Part shown: piece by piece, positions 20,002-29,577 of the stretch
How the letters are laid out: every line of letters begins with the position of its first letter
Numbering within the stretch: the first letter of the stretch is position 1
Assembly: GCA_027063645.1 (NCBI GenBank)
Contig: JAMORK010000014.1
Coordinates: 47,017 to 111,016, forward strand
DNA length: 64,000 bases
Origin: Sulfurimonas sp.
GTDB lineage: Bacteria > Campylobacterota > Campylobacteria > Campylobacterales > Sulfurimonadaceae
Direction: 5' to 3'
The notes under the pieces: generated by a model
Database searches by the model: none
The model's input: only the letters and a program-made list of their open reading frames with translations
Told to the model about the DNA's origin: nothing
Position numbers and translations under genes: made by a program

Positions 20002-21129
20002 ATGATTATAGCCATCTCCTCATTAAAAAAATATTATCTCATTGCAACAAAAACTTCTAAATATTTTTCAGTATTATCTTATTTTATATTAGATAGACTA
20101 ATTTCTATATATTGTAGTTCAAAAGGATGTATAATTTCTACTTTTAAACCTGCCTCTGGTCTAAAAAACAAACATTTACAAACTATCTACTCCACAATTT
20201 TTTCAAAAGAAATTCCTCTTGATTTTGAGATTGAACATTTTACTCTCAGCGATAAAGATTTTTTGGAAGTTTACTGGCATAAAGCAAAAGAAACAGACAA
20301 AAAAAACATTTTGGTTGTACTTTTTCATGGACTTGCTGGCAACTATAAATCACCTTATATACGAGGCAATATTCGAGCACTCAATGAAGCAGGCTTCGAT
20401 ACTGTCATTATGCATTTTCGTGGCTGTGCCGAACAAGCCAATCTTCTACCACGTTCTTATCATAGTGGAGAGAGTGGAGATGCTAAAGAGTTTCTCAATC
20501 ATCTTCATAAAACAACAGAGTATTCTAAAATCTTTTGTGTGGGCTTCTCTTTGGGTGCCAATATGCTACTCAAACTCTTAGGAGAACTCCAAGAAAATAA
20601 TCTTATAGATGGGGCAGTCGCCATCTCAGCACCAATGCAGCTAGATATCTGTGCCAATGAGATAGATCAAGGGATCTCAAAATACTACCAGTATAGACTT
20701 GTCAAAGAGCTCAACAAAGCACTTGATGCAAAATACGATATACACGATATGGAAGCACTCATAGGACTCAAACGCGAGCAGATACAAGATATAAAAACAT
20801 TTTGGGAGTTTGATGATGCTTACACTGCACCGATACATGGTTTTAAATCAGCACAGGATTACTATACAAAATGTAGCTCAAGACAATTTTTAAGTAAGAT
20901 ACAAACACCTACTCTTATCATCCATGCCCAAGATGATCCTTTTATGTCCCCCTCTGTTATACCTTCTCAAGAGGAGGTCTCAGACTATGTCACACTCGAT
21001 ATACAAAAAAATGGGGGTCATGTAGGTTTTGTGGAGGGAAGTTTTCTCAAGCCACACTACTGGCTTGAGAGACGTGTGGTGGAGTATTTTAGATCTCTAC
21101 TTTATAGCCAATCCCAAACACATTCTTAA
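20002..21129 (+). CDS. Alpha/beta hydrolase, YheT-like (start uncertain, probably downstream of 20002)
   Basis: FHGLAGNYKSPYIRGN, VGFSLGANMLLKLLGE, AQDDPFMSP. Confidence 0.87.
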   Translation: MIIAISSLKKYYLIATKTSKYFSVLSYFILDRLISIYCSSKGCIISTFKPASGLKNKHLQTIYSTIFSKEIPLDFEIEHFTLSDKDFLEVYWHKAKETDKKNILVVLFHGLAGNYKSPYIRGNIRALNEAGFDTVIMHFRGCAEQANLLPRSYHSGESGDAKEFLNHLHKTTEYSKIFCVGFSLGANMLLKLLGELQENNLIDGAVAISAPMQLDICANEIDQGISKYYQYRLVKELNKALDAKYDIHDMEALIGLKREQIQDIKTFWEFDDAYTAPIHGFKSAQDYYTKCSSRQFLSKIQTPTLIIHAQDDPFMSPSVIPSQEEVSDYVTLDIQKNGGHVGFVEGSFLKPHYWLERRVVEYFRSLLYSQSQTHS

Positions 21130-21778
21130 TCATCCCCTCTGGGATCTTTCTTCGTAGCGTTTTCACTAAGGTTTTAAGTGAAGATATCTTTTGGTTGTCA
21201 TAATCGTACCAAAGTTCAAAAATAATATCTTCACTACTAAAAACTCTATGAGGATCTGAGAATAGATAGCTTAAAAGGTCTCTCTCTTTTTTTGTTAAAT
21301 CTACATCTTTGTCGTTATAATAAAGCTGTTCTCTATCACAGTCCCAGTAACAAGTTTCTGAAACACGAACAATCTTATTTGTTTGAACAGTGTAGTTTAT
21401 AATCTCTTCAACTGCTATATCTAAGGCTGACTTTAACTCATCTCTAGAGATAGGTTTTACTAGGTATTTTGTCAATTTTAACTCTGTAGCATCAAGTAAT
21501 GTTTCTATATCTGATTTTGCTGTAAGCATAATAGCTTTGACATTATAATCTTGCTCCCGAATCTCTTTAAGGAAAGTGATACCATCTTTTTGAGGAAGAT
21601 TAATATCTATAATCATAATATCAATCTTATGCTCTTTATAGATTTTTAAAGCCTCTTCAGCACTTGAAGCCTCATAAATGGTCTCAAAGTAGCGACTCAA
21701 ATAATTCACATAGTTTTTTCTTACTATCTCTTCATCTTCTAGATACAAAAGAGTGTATTCTAGTTTTGTTGTTTGCAT
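21089..21778 (-). CDS. OmpR-type response regulator
   Basis: REC (IDINLPQKDGITFLKEIR, LVKPI) plus C-terminal winged helix (TLVKTLRRKIPEGMIKNVFGIGYKV). Confidence 0.92.
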   Translation of the reverse strand: MQTTKLEYTLLYLEDEEIVRKNYVNYLSRYFETIYEASSAEEALKIYKEHKIDIMIIDINLPQKDGITFLKEIREQDYNVKAIMLTAKSDIETLLDATELKLTKYLVKPISRDELKSALDIAVEEIINYTVQTNKIVRVSETCYWDCDREQLYYNDKDVDLTKKERDLLSYLFSDPHRVFSSEDIIFELWYDYDNQKISSLKTLVKTLRRKIPEGMIKNVFGIGYKVEI

Positions 21779-21784
21779 ATCTAT

Positions 21785-22483
21785 CTATTCCTTTGGAAGT
21801 ATTATATCAAAGCAGACACCATCTGCTCTATTGTTTACATTGAGTGAACCCTTAAAAGTATTTTCTATATGCTCTTTACACATAAAAAGACCTAAACCTG
21901 TTCCCTCTGAGTCATGCTTTGTTGTGAAGTTTTTGTCAAATATCTTGTCTCTCATACTTTTTGGAATACCTCCGGCATTATCACAAATATGAATAAAAAA
22001 AGAGTTAGTATCTTCACAAACTTTTATAAAAAGCTTTGGTTTGTATACATTGCGTTCTATCAAAGCATCTTTTGCATTATTTAAAAAGATAAGCAGTACC
22101 TGTTTTAAAAGTTTGGCATCACCCGAGAAATGACTTTTTACATCTAGATTAAGCTCTAACTCTATGGCACTATCTTGAAAATTTTGTGCTACAAGTTCAA
22201 GTGTTTGAGTAAATAACTCACTCAACAACAAATCTTCCTCTTTTGTAGCTTCAATATAGTCTATCTTAAAAGCTTCAATGGTATCAGACATATATCTTGT
22301 CAACTTCTCTATCTCTAAGAGATGCTGATGCAATATCTCATCATCTAGTTGTAACTCATAAAGTCTGTTGTCCATAGCACCAACTATAGAATTAATTCCT
22401 GAGAGAGGCTGTCTCCACTGATGTGCTATAGATAAAAATAATTCTTTTGTTTTTGTGTCTAAACTACCCACTTGATGTCCCAT
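21785..22483 (-). CDS. Soluble histidine kinase without obvious sensor domain
   Basis: H-box SIAHQWRQPLSGI, N-box LLIFLNNAKDAL, G-boxes ICDNAGGIP, GTGLGLFMCK. Confidence 0.9.
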   Translation of the reverse strand: MGHQVGSLDTKTKELFLSIAHQWRQPLSGINSIVGAMDNRLYELQLDDEILHQHLLEIEKLTRYMSDTIEAFKIDYIEATKEEDLLLSELFTQTLELVAQNFQDSAIELELNLDVKSHFSGDAKLLKQVLLIFLNNAKDALIERNVYKPKLFIKVCEDTNSFFIHICDNAGGIPKSMRDKIFDKNFTTKHDSEGTGLGLFMCKEHIENTFKGSLNVNNRADGVCFDIILPKE

Positions 22484-22530
22484 ATAGAATGAATAAAAAA
22501 TATTATATCTAATGTATATTTATTTTACTA

Positions 22531-22536
22531 TATAAT
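22531..22536 (+). promoter_or_regulatory. Candidate -10 element of the GTPase operon
   Basis: TATAAT in an AT-rich divergent intergenic region ~46 bp before the start codon. Confidence 0.4.
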
Positions 22537-22581
22537 AGAAGAATTTTTTTAACTACTTATGTAGTAATACTGGAGATTTTT

Positions 22582-23151
22582 ATGTCAAAAGAGAACAAAA
22601 CAAACGAAGATATTTCACAACTTGGAAATGTTGATCAAATAAGAGAGATACTTTTTGGTTCACAATCACGTGAACTTAAAGAGAGATTTGAACAGCTTGA
22701 TGCTTCTATAAAATCTATGCACGATGAGATGAGAAAGAAAATTGAACAAACACAAAATGATTTCAATACTCGTATCGATTCAGAACTCGATGCACTCTCA
22801 AGAAAAATGAAAAATATGCTCACACAGCAACAAAATGAGTTTGCTGATGTACGCGATAGTGCACTCAAACAAGAGAAACGCCTTCAAGGAAGTATGGACA
22901 TCATGGAAGAGGAACTCAATACAAAACGTGAGCAACTTCATAAACAACAAATCGAAGGTCATGCAGCACTACGTTCAGATATGGATACACTTAAAGATGA
23001 GATGATCCATACCCTCAATGAAAAGATAGCTGAGATGAACGGTGTAAAACTTTCTCGTGATGATGCAGCCGAAATTTTCATGGAAGCTGCTATGTCCATG
23101 AAAGGGACTCAGATCAAGCAACAATTAGCACTAGCACAAGAAAAAAAATAA
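22582..23151 (+). CDS. Coiled-coil protein, first gene of the small-GTPase operon
   Basis: Highly charged heptad-rich sequence from ~residue 30 to 150; 8-bp gap to next gene. Confidence 0.8.
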   Translation: MSKENKTNEDISQLGNVDQIREILFGSQSRELKERFEQLDASIKSMHDEMRKKIEQTQNDFNTRIDSELDALSRKMKNMLTQQQNEFADVRDSALKQEKRLQGSMDIMEEELNTKREQLHKQQIEGHAALRSDMDTLKDEMIHTLNEKIAEMNGVKLSRDDAAEIFMEAAMSMKGTQIKQQLALAQEKK

Positions 23152-23159
23152 CAAGCTAA

Positions 23160-24794
23160 ATGGCCACAAACAATAAAGGTATCGATGAAAGCCAAGCACT
23201 AGAGGAAGCCTTAGAGCCCATAGTCAATAAGCTCATCGATAAAAACTTTGAAAACTCCCAAGAGAAACTTGCCACCCAAATAGCTCCACTTATAGGTGTG
23301 GCTATTAAAGAACAGATACGATCTCAAAAAGATGATATTATCGATGCACTCTATCCAGTCATGGGTAATATGATCAGTAAGTTCGTTACAAAAAGCCTTG
23401 AGGAGATGCTTCAAAAAATCAATACCCAAATTCAAAATGGTCTCTCCACAAAAGCTATTAAGCGTAAGATAAAAGCAAAAATGAAAGGTGTAAGTGAAAC
23501 AGAACTTCTTCTTCAAGAAAATAGTTCTGCACAGATTCAAAGTGTGCTCCTTATCCATAAAGAGAGTGGAATCCTCCTCGCAAAGGTAGAAAAAAGTTCC
23601 CATGGTCTTAATGAACCCGATATGCTTGCTTCTATGATGACTGCTATTCGTAGTTTTGTGAATGACTGGATAGCTAACGATGGCAACTACCAAGAGCTTG
23701 GTGAGATAGAGTATGGCGGAAACAAGATCATTATAGAAGCTAGTGGAAGTAGTTATCTTGCTGTTATTGTTGAGGGGGCTGCTTATGCAAAAACCTATGA
23801 GACCATTAACGAAGTTTTTGCAACACTTGTTAGCCGTTATGGTGATGCTATTCAAGCCTTTGATGGAGATATACAAAATATTCCACTTGATGAGATTAAA
23901 AAGCTTTTACAAACCCTGCTCTTAGAAGAAACTCAATTCCAAGAGGAGAAGAAAAAGATACATCCTTTACTGATTCTCTTACCTATCTTACTCATAGTGT
24001 GGTTTCTTTACAGCTTGTACACAAACTACCTTGATACACAACTCCAAGATGAAGTAAACAATAAGCTTGCACACACACCACAGCTGGTACTCTACAAGAT
24101 AGATGCAAAAGTTGAAGATAAAGAGCTAACACTTTCTGGAAATCTACCTTATGAGTACTATAAAAACCTTACAGAAAAAACCTTACAAGATATCGAAGGT
24201 TTAGAGTCTATAAAAAATGAGATAACTGTCGTTCCAACACTCAGTGACCCTATGCAAATAAATGCACAAATAGCCTATTATCTTGCAGGCCTTGAAGTTA
24301 ATAAACACATTAGACTTTACTATACTTTTGATTTTACTACACTCCTTATAAAAGGGAGTGTTCCAAGTCAAGAGATAAAGAAAAATATTCTTGAAGGATT
24401 GAAAAAGATTAAAGGTATCAAGCAGCTCAAAGAGGAGATTCAGATTTTACCTCCTAAAATAGATATTCTTATCTATTTTATGCGCAACTCTAGTAAACTT
24501 GATCTTGAATCTCAAGCAAAACTTATCGATCTTATAAGTACACTCAAGAGTAGTGATAGCTCCTTCACCCTAGTTTTAAAAGCTTATTCCGATAAAATTG
24601 GTTCCAAAGAAAAGAATAAACAGCTTGCAGAAATAAGACTTAAAAATATAGAAAACTTTTTACAAGAAAAGGGACAAATCAAAAATGAGATAAAAAGTGA
24701 GATCTTAGATTCATTTTTCCCAGGTACAGATCAAAATAACCCTGATCAATCACGCTGTATTCACATCTCACTTGAGAAAAAGAAGCACTCATGA
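23160..24794 (+). CDS. Membrane protein: longin/roadblock-like N-domain, one TM segment, BON-like region, OmpA-like C-terminus
   Basis: IQSVLLIHKESGILLAKVEKSSHGLNEPDMLASMMTAIRSFVNDWI; TM HPLLILLPILLIVWFLYSLYTNYL; OmpA-like LKAYSDKIGSKEKNKQLAEIRLKNIENFL. Confidence 0.72.
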   Translation: MATNNKGIDESQALEEALEPIVNKLIDKNFENSQEKLATQIAPLIGVAIKEQIRSQKDDIIDALYPVMGNMISKFVTKSLEEMLQKINTQIQNGLSTKAIKRKIKAKMKGVSETELLLQENSSAQIQSVLLIHKESGILLAKVEKSSHGLNEPDMLASMMTAIRSFVNDWIANDGNYQELGEIEYGGNKIIIEASGSSYLAVIVEGAAYAKTYETINEVFATLVSRYGDAIQAFDGDIQNIPLDEIKKLLQTLLLEETQFQEEKKKIHPLLILLPILLIVWFLYSLYTNYLDTQLQDEVNNKLAHTPQLVLYKIDAKVEDKELTLSGNLPYEYYKNLTEKTLQDIEGLESIKNEITVVPTLSDPMQINAQIAYYLAGLEVNKHIRLYYTFDFTTLLIKGSVPSQEIKKNILEGLKKIKGIKQLKEEIQILPPKIDILIYFMRNSSKLDLESQAKLIDLISTLKSSDSSFTLVLKAYSDKIGSKEKNKQLAEIRLKNIENFLQEKGQIKNEIKSEILDSFFPGTDQNNPDQSRCIHISLEKKKHS

Positions 24795-25285
24795 TAAGCT
24801 ATAAAATTGTTCTTGTTGGAAACTTTGGTGTTGGTAAGACTAGTCTTATACGCCGTTTTGTTGAAAACTCATTTAGTGAAGATTATCTAAGTACCATAGG
24901 TGTAAGTATCTCTAAAAAAACACTTCAAAATGCCACCATAATGATCTGGGATATCGAGGGGCATACAGAGTACAAACCTATCTTTAAACAGTATCTTCTT
25001 GGGGCAAAAGGGTTTATACTTGTTGCAGATCTTCTAAGAGAAACAACCATACAAGAGTTACAAAACCATCTTGCTCTATGCAATGAAGTGATCCAAGATG
25101 CACCTGTATGTATAGCACTAAATAAAAGTGATTGTCCCCATAATTTTAATGAGGAGCAGGTTAAAGAGCTTTTTGAACTCTCTAAAAATATTGTTGCCAT
25201 AGAAAAAACATCTGCTAAAGAGGGAACACAAGTAGAATCACTCTTTTTACAACTCAACAAAACCATTACAGAGTCACTTAGCTAA
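24791..25285 (+). CDS. Ras/Rab-like small GTPase
   Basis: G1 GNFGVGKTS, G2 STIG, G3 WDIEGH, G4 NKSD, G5 TSAKEG; 164 aa; ATGA overlap with preceding gene. Confidence 0.92.
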   Translation: MISYKIVLVGNFGVGKTSLIRRFVENSFSEDYLSTIGVSISKKTLQNATIMIWDIEGHTEYKPIFKQYLLGAKGFILVADLLRETTIQELQNHLALCNEVIQDAPVCIALNKSDCPHNFNEEQVKELFELSKNIVAIEKTSAKEGTQVESLFLQLNKTITESLS

Positions 25286-26101
25286 ATGTCAAACACCTCC
25301 CCCTACATCATATTTGATAAATCATTTATAATCAAACAAACAAACTACCCATCCCTAGAGACAAATACAGATATACGAGAATATTTTTATGAGATTGTTG
25401 GGATGGAGGAGGGTATTTTGTCTCTTCAAAAAGGTGAGTCCATAGAGATCCCTATGCTGCTTCGTGATGGCTTATACTACGATATTGAGATTGAACTTTT
25501 TTATGAAACACCACAAGCATATATGATAAGTATGCAACAACACTCTAACCAGATTAACAAATATACAAATGCTCTCAAAGAGATCAATAAAAAAACACTT
25601 ATTCAAGAGATTCACAAGGCTAAAAAAGAGCTCGAGTATGCAGTACAGCACGATACACTCACAGACTTACCAAACAAAAGCTCCCTTCTTAAAGAGATGA
25701 GTAACTATGCAAACAAACAAACAGATTTCTCTCTGTGTTTGTTAGATATAGACAATTTTCATCTACTCAATGATGAGTATGGAGCCCATGCCTGTGATAT
25801 GCTTTTAAAACACCTTAGTGCTCTTTTACAAAAATTTTTTAAAGAAGATATTTTTGTATCAAGAGTGTTTGGAGACTCTTTTGCTATCCTCTTAAACTCT
25901 CAACAGAAGCTAGATCTTCATACATTAGAAAAAGAGATAGAATGTAGTCCTCTTCGTTATACACAAGAAGATATCATCTCTTTTACTTGTACTCTCTGTT
26001 TTGAGCCTTATGCTCCTGAGCACAAAAATCCAAAAGTTTTTCTAGAATATTTACAAAATAAGATGAAAAAAAGAAAGATTGATAAAAAGTTAGCGGGGTA
26101 A
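25286..26101 (+). CDS. GGDEF-fold protein with degenerate signature (FGDSF)
   Basis: DTLTDLPNKSSLLKEM, LCLLDIDNFHLLNDEYG, VSRVFGDSFAILL. Confidence 0.82.
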   Translation: MSNTSPYIIFDKSFIIKQTNYPSLETNTDIREYFYEIVGMEEGILSLQKGESIEIPMLLRDGLYYDIEIELFYETPQAYMISMQQHSNQINKYTNALKEINKKTLIQEIHKAKKELEYAVQHDTLTDLPNKSSLLKEMSNYANKQTDFSLCLLDIDNFHLLNDEYGAHACDMLLKHLSALLQKFFKEDIFVSRVFGDSFAILLNSQQKLDLHTLEKEIECSPLRYTQEDIISFTCTLCFEPYAPEHKNPKVFLEYLQNKMKKRKIDKKLAG

Positions 26102-26620
26102 AATAGCCCGGATTTGATTAGGTACATAGTACTTAAACTGCTTTGGAAAGATAAAAAAGTCTATATCACCTTTCTTCTCAACAATATCAGACCAACTATC
26201 CTCTTCAAAATTCACAGCCACAATACCCATTGTAGGAATTTTAGAGATATACTCCTTAGAGAGCATATTAACCAGTTCACTTAAAAATGGATTGTGCCCC
26301 ATAATAAAAAGTGTATTAGCTTCATCATCTTGTGCTTTGAGTATCTCTATTACCTCTTCATTTGAAGAGATATAAAGCTCTTGAAAATATTCTATCTTTC
26401 CATCATACTCAATATGCTTTGCCAATGCTAAAGCACTCTCCTGAGCTCTAAGTGCACAAGAAGATAAAAATATATCAGGGGAGATACCTCTTAGTTTTAA
26501 ATAAGAGCCTATCATCTGAATATCTTTATATCCTTTCTTTTTTAAAGGACGCTCATAATCACTCTCTCCATAGGAGAAATACTTTGATTTTGCATGACGG
26601 ATAAAATAGATAGTTTTCAT
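26090..26620 (-). CDS. SixA-like phosphohistidine phosphatase
   Basis: IYFIRHAKSKY (RHG-type motif), LFIMGHNPFLSELVN. Confidence 0.88.
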   Translation of the reverse strand: MKTIYFIRHAKSKYFSYGESDYERPLKKKGYKDIQMIGSYLKLRGISPDIFLSSCALRAQESALALAKHIEYDGKIEYFQELYISSNEEVIEILKAQDDEANTLFIMGHNPFLSELVNMLSKEYISKIPTMGIVAVNFEEDSWSDIVEKKGDIDFFIFPKQFKYYVPNQIRAILPR

Positions 26621-27010
26621 TTAGATTTTTGCTAACTCTTCAGAGATCACTTTAGAAGATTTTTCAATAATCATCTTCGCTAATGCGATATTACCATCAT
26701 CTCTAAAGATACAAAAGATATCTATTTTTGAGAGATTATCATCAACATTAGCACTAGCACTTCTCATTAAAAACACATGTCCATCTTTTGTTTTTGTCTC
26801 AAATGATGCAACATCACTAAAACCGATATCTAAAGAAGCTTCATTGATTGAGCGAAATGAATCATTGAAAATTGCCGAAGCATACCCTATATCTGTTCCT
26901 GTATTTTCCTCATCTATATAAAGAGTTTCCCCTGAATAGTTCAATACTGCTGAACCTAGGTAACCGTTTACACTTGAGAGTTTTTTCATTCTTTCATCAA
27001 AATTTATCAT
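26621..27010 (-). CDS. Roadblock/LC7-like domain protein
   Basis: 129 aa single-domain protein: VNGYLGSAVLNYSGETLYID ... FCIFRDDGNIALAKMIIEK, consistent with the Roadblock/LC7 pattern. Confidence 0.68.
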   Translation of the reverse strand: MINFDERMKKLSSVNGYLGSAVLNYSGETLYIDEENTGTDIGYASAIFNDSFRSINEASLDIGFSDVASFETKTKDGHVFLMRSASANVDDNLSKIDIFCIFRDDGNIALAKMIIEKSSKVISEELAKI

Positions 27011-27021
27011 ACTATTTTTCC

Positions 27022-27543
27022 TTATTTGTTTAAATTTTTCATATATGCATTAAATGAATCTGCATTATTTATATTGTTATCGTCTAAAAATGTGTAAAAT
27101 GCTTTTTCAGAGGCTTCTTCACCCTCAGTTTTTTCAAGCTCTAAGAGAGTTTTATACAGTTCACTTATTGTTCCCTTGGCATTTTCTGTAATACACTTAC
27201 GTGTTGACATATAATTTCTAAAAGAGCCATCAGGATTTTTAGCCATCTTTACAGTGGCAAGTACCCAATAGTAACCCCCATCTGCACAAAGATTTTTTAC
27301 ATAAGCTATTACATCTTTACCCTCTTTGATATTTTTCCAAAGATATTTAAAGATCACCTTTGGCATATCGGGATGGCGTAAAATAGCATGAGGTTGCTCT
27401 AGTAGGTTAGCTTGAGAGTATCCAGATATTTTCATAAATATTGGATTTACATAAGTAATATTTCCCGCTTCATCTGATTTAGATACAATTAAATCTACAT
27501 TTTTTACTATATGTTCTGTATTATTTGCCTCTGGTTGTGTCAT
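27022..27543 (-). CDS. Stand-alone PAS domain protein (Aer-like PAS)
   Basis: SDEAGNITYVNPIFMKISGYSQANLLEQPHAILRHPDMPKVIFKYLWKNIKEG. Confidence 0.88.
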   Translation of the reverse strand: MTQPEANNTEHIVKNVDLIVSKSDEAGNITYVNPIFMKISGYSQANLLEQPHAILRHPDMPKVIFKYLWKNIKEGKDVIAYVKNLCADGGYYWVLATVKMAKNPDGSFRNYMSTRKCITENAKGTISELYKTLLELEKTEGEEASEKAFYTFLDDNNINNADSFNAYMKNLNK

Positions 27544-27558
27544 CTATAACTCCTTTAT

Positions 27559-29577
27559 TTAATGGTATAAAACTTTCTTGATATCATCTTTTTTAAATGG
27601 CTTACCTACAACAAGATTAAAGAGATCTCTATCTTGCTCATTATGTATGGCATTACCAGATGTTGATACTGCATAAATTCCTATTAGATTATTATCTTCT
27701 TCATACTCTCTTACTTTTCTAATCACCTCAATACCATTCATCATAGGCATCTCATTGTCTATATAAACGAGAGAAAATGGACTGTTATTTTTATGTGATT
27801 CAACAATCAAATCAAGTGCCTCTTTTCCATTTCTTGCAACAACAACTTCACAAAATTCATCTTCCAATATATTTTCTATAAGCAATACACTAATCTCATC
27901 ATCATCTGCCACTAAAACCTTTGGCTTTTTTTGAGTGTTGATAAACTCATAGAGTTCATCTGCTATATATTCATACTTTGAGATGACATCGCATGTTTCA
28001 CATAAGGCATCTTGATCTACAGAGAACATCTCCTCTTCAACAATAAGTATTTTTTTATGATTTTTTTCAGCTTTATGCAATTCTACATAATCAATTTTAT
28101 TTTGAAAAACGATGATATGCTCTATGAAACTATCAACACTTGTAACATCTTTATAAGGCTTGATTGATTCCTTATTGATTCCCATACGTGCCATATATCT
28201 TGCTATGTTATTTGCTGAAAAACTATTCTCTTTAGCCATTACAATTGCTACTTGTGTTGTTTCGTTTTGTATAATACTAAAGCTACTCTCTGAGTTAATT
28301 ATCTTTATAGGAAGCTCAAAACTAAACTTACTTCCCTCATCCACTGTACTACTAAGATGAAGTTTACCACCCATCTTCTCTACATACTGAGCAGATATAA
28401 AAAGTCCTAAACCTGTTCCACCATAATGAAGTGCCGTAGTATCACTTGCTTGCTTAAAGGCCTCAAATATATCTTTTTGTTTTTCTTTTGCTATACCTAT
28501 ACCTGTGTCTTCTACACTTATAGCTATCTTATTTGAAGATGGTATATAACGAACAACAAACTCTATGGTTTTATTATTTGGTGTAAATTTATAAGCATTA
28601 CCTAAAAGATTTAAAACAACCCTTTTCATCTTCAGTGTATCTATCTCTATTATTTTAGGCAGTAATGGATCTATATAGATATTAAAGCTTATATGTTTTG
28701 CATACATATTTGAAGAAAAAGATTTTCCTATTGATGAGAAGAATTTGATAGTATCTACCTCTTCTAAGAGAGACTGTGCACTCTCTTTATGATTTGAAAC
28801 AAGGTCTAGTACTGATGTTGTCATCTCATTTATAAAAGAAGCACTCTCTTTGGCATTACTTAGGTAGCTTTTAAGTCTTTTATCTTCAATTTGATCCTCT
28901 AAAAGATCTAAAAAGCCATATAGGGTATTTGCCGGTGTGCGTATATCATGCACAAAACTTGATACAAAAGTTAAAATATCATCAGCATTATCTTTTTTCT
29001 CAGCTAACTCTTCTATCTTTTGTATATTATCTACCGCTTGTGATTCTATCTGTTTTGTTTGTTTGTTTGTTTTTTGAGGAATATGCATCTTATAAAGTGC
29101 TTCTATAAGATAAGGGGAGAGTGCCTCTAAAATTTTTATATCTTCTTTATGAAATTTTTTATTTTTATTGATAGAGTTATATGCGGTTACTATCCCTACA
29201 AAAGTACCATTGTCTATTAAGGGAAGCATTATTTTTGATTTTATTTTTATAGTATCTGGGTTGTCAATAGAGGCTACATACTCTTTATCACTTGCTAAAT
29301 AATTATATACAGAGCTTTTTTGAGTCATAAAACATTTATAGATAATCCCTTTTTTTTGGGATAGATCAATCTCTCTTACATCACCCTCTTCTCTTTCTCT
29401 TTTAAGTATAAATTGATTTTCATCATAGAACCATATTGAGGAGAATTCGGCATCTAAAGAGGAGATAACAAGGTTTTGTAAGATAGTATTGAGTTCTCTA
29501 TTATTTGAAGTTGCATCTATTTTCTTTGAGATAGCAATAAATTCTGATTGTAATTGTTTACTACTAAATTTTTCCAA
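27559..29577 (-). CDS. GAF-containing hybrid histidine kinase with C-terminal REC
   Basis: GAF N-term, H-box FVHDIRTPANTLYGFLDLL, HATPase GGTGLGLFIS, REC VYIDNEMPMMNGIEVIRKVR. Confidence 0.9.
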   Translation of the reverse strand: MEKFSSKQLQSEFIAISKKIDATSNNRELNTILQNLVISSLDAEFSSIWFYDENQFILKREREEGDVREIDLSQKKGIIYKCFMTQKSSVYNYLASDKEYVASIDNPDTIKIKSKIMLPLIDNGTFVGIVTAYNSINKNKKFHKEDIKILEALSPYLIEALYKMHIPQKTNKQTKQIESQAVDNIQKIEELAEKKDNADDILTFVSSFVHDIRTPANTLYGFLDLLEDQIEDKRLKSYLSNAKESASFINEMTTSVLDLVSNHKESAQSLLEEVDTIKFFSSIGKSFSSNMYAKHISFNIYIDPLLPKIIEIDTLKMKRVVLNLLGNAYKFTPNNKTIEFVVRYIPSSNKIAISVEDTGIGIAKEKQKDIFEAFKQASDTTALHYGGTGLGLFISAQYVEKMGGKLHLSSTVDEGSKFSFELPIKIINSESSFSIIQNETTQVAIVMAKENSFSANNIARYMARMGINKESIKPYKDVTSVDSFIEHIIVFQNKIDYVELHKAEKNHKKILIVEEEMFSVDQDALCETCDVISKYEYIADELYEFINTQKKPKVLVADDDEISVLLIENILEDEFCEVVVARNGKEALDLIVESHKNNSPFSLVYIDNEMPMMNGIEVIRKVREYEEDNNLIGIYAVSTSGNAIHNEQDRDLFNLVVGKPFKKDDIKKVLYH

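Noticed and set aside
23211-23876. 221-aa antisense ORF on the - strand
   Set aside because: Fully antisense to the well-supported 23160-24794 gene; Cys/Tyr/His-rich composition and no recognisable domain; typical shadow ORF.
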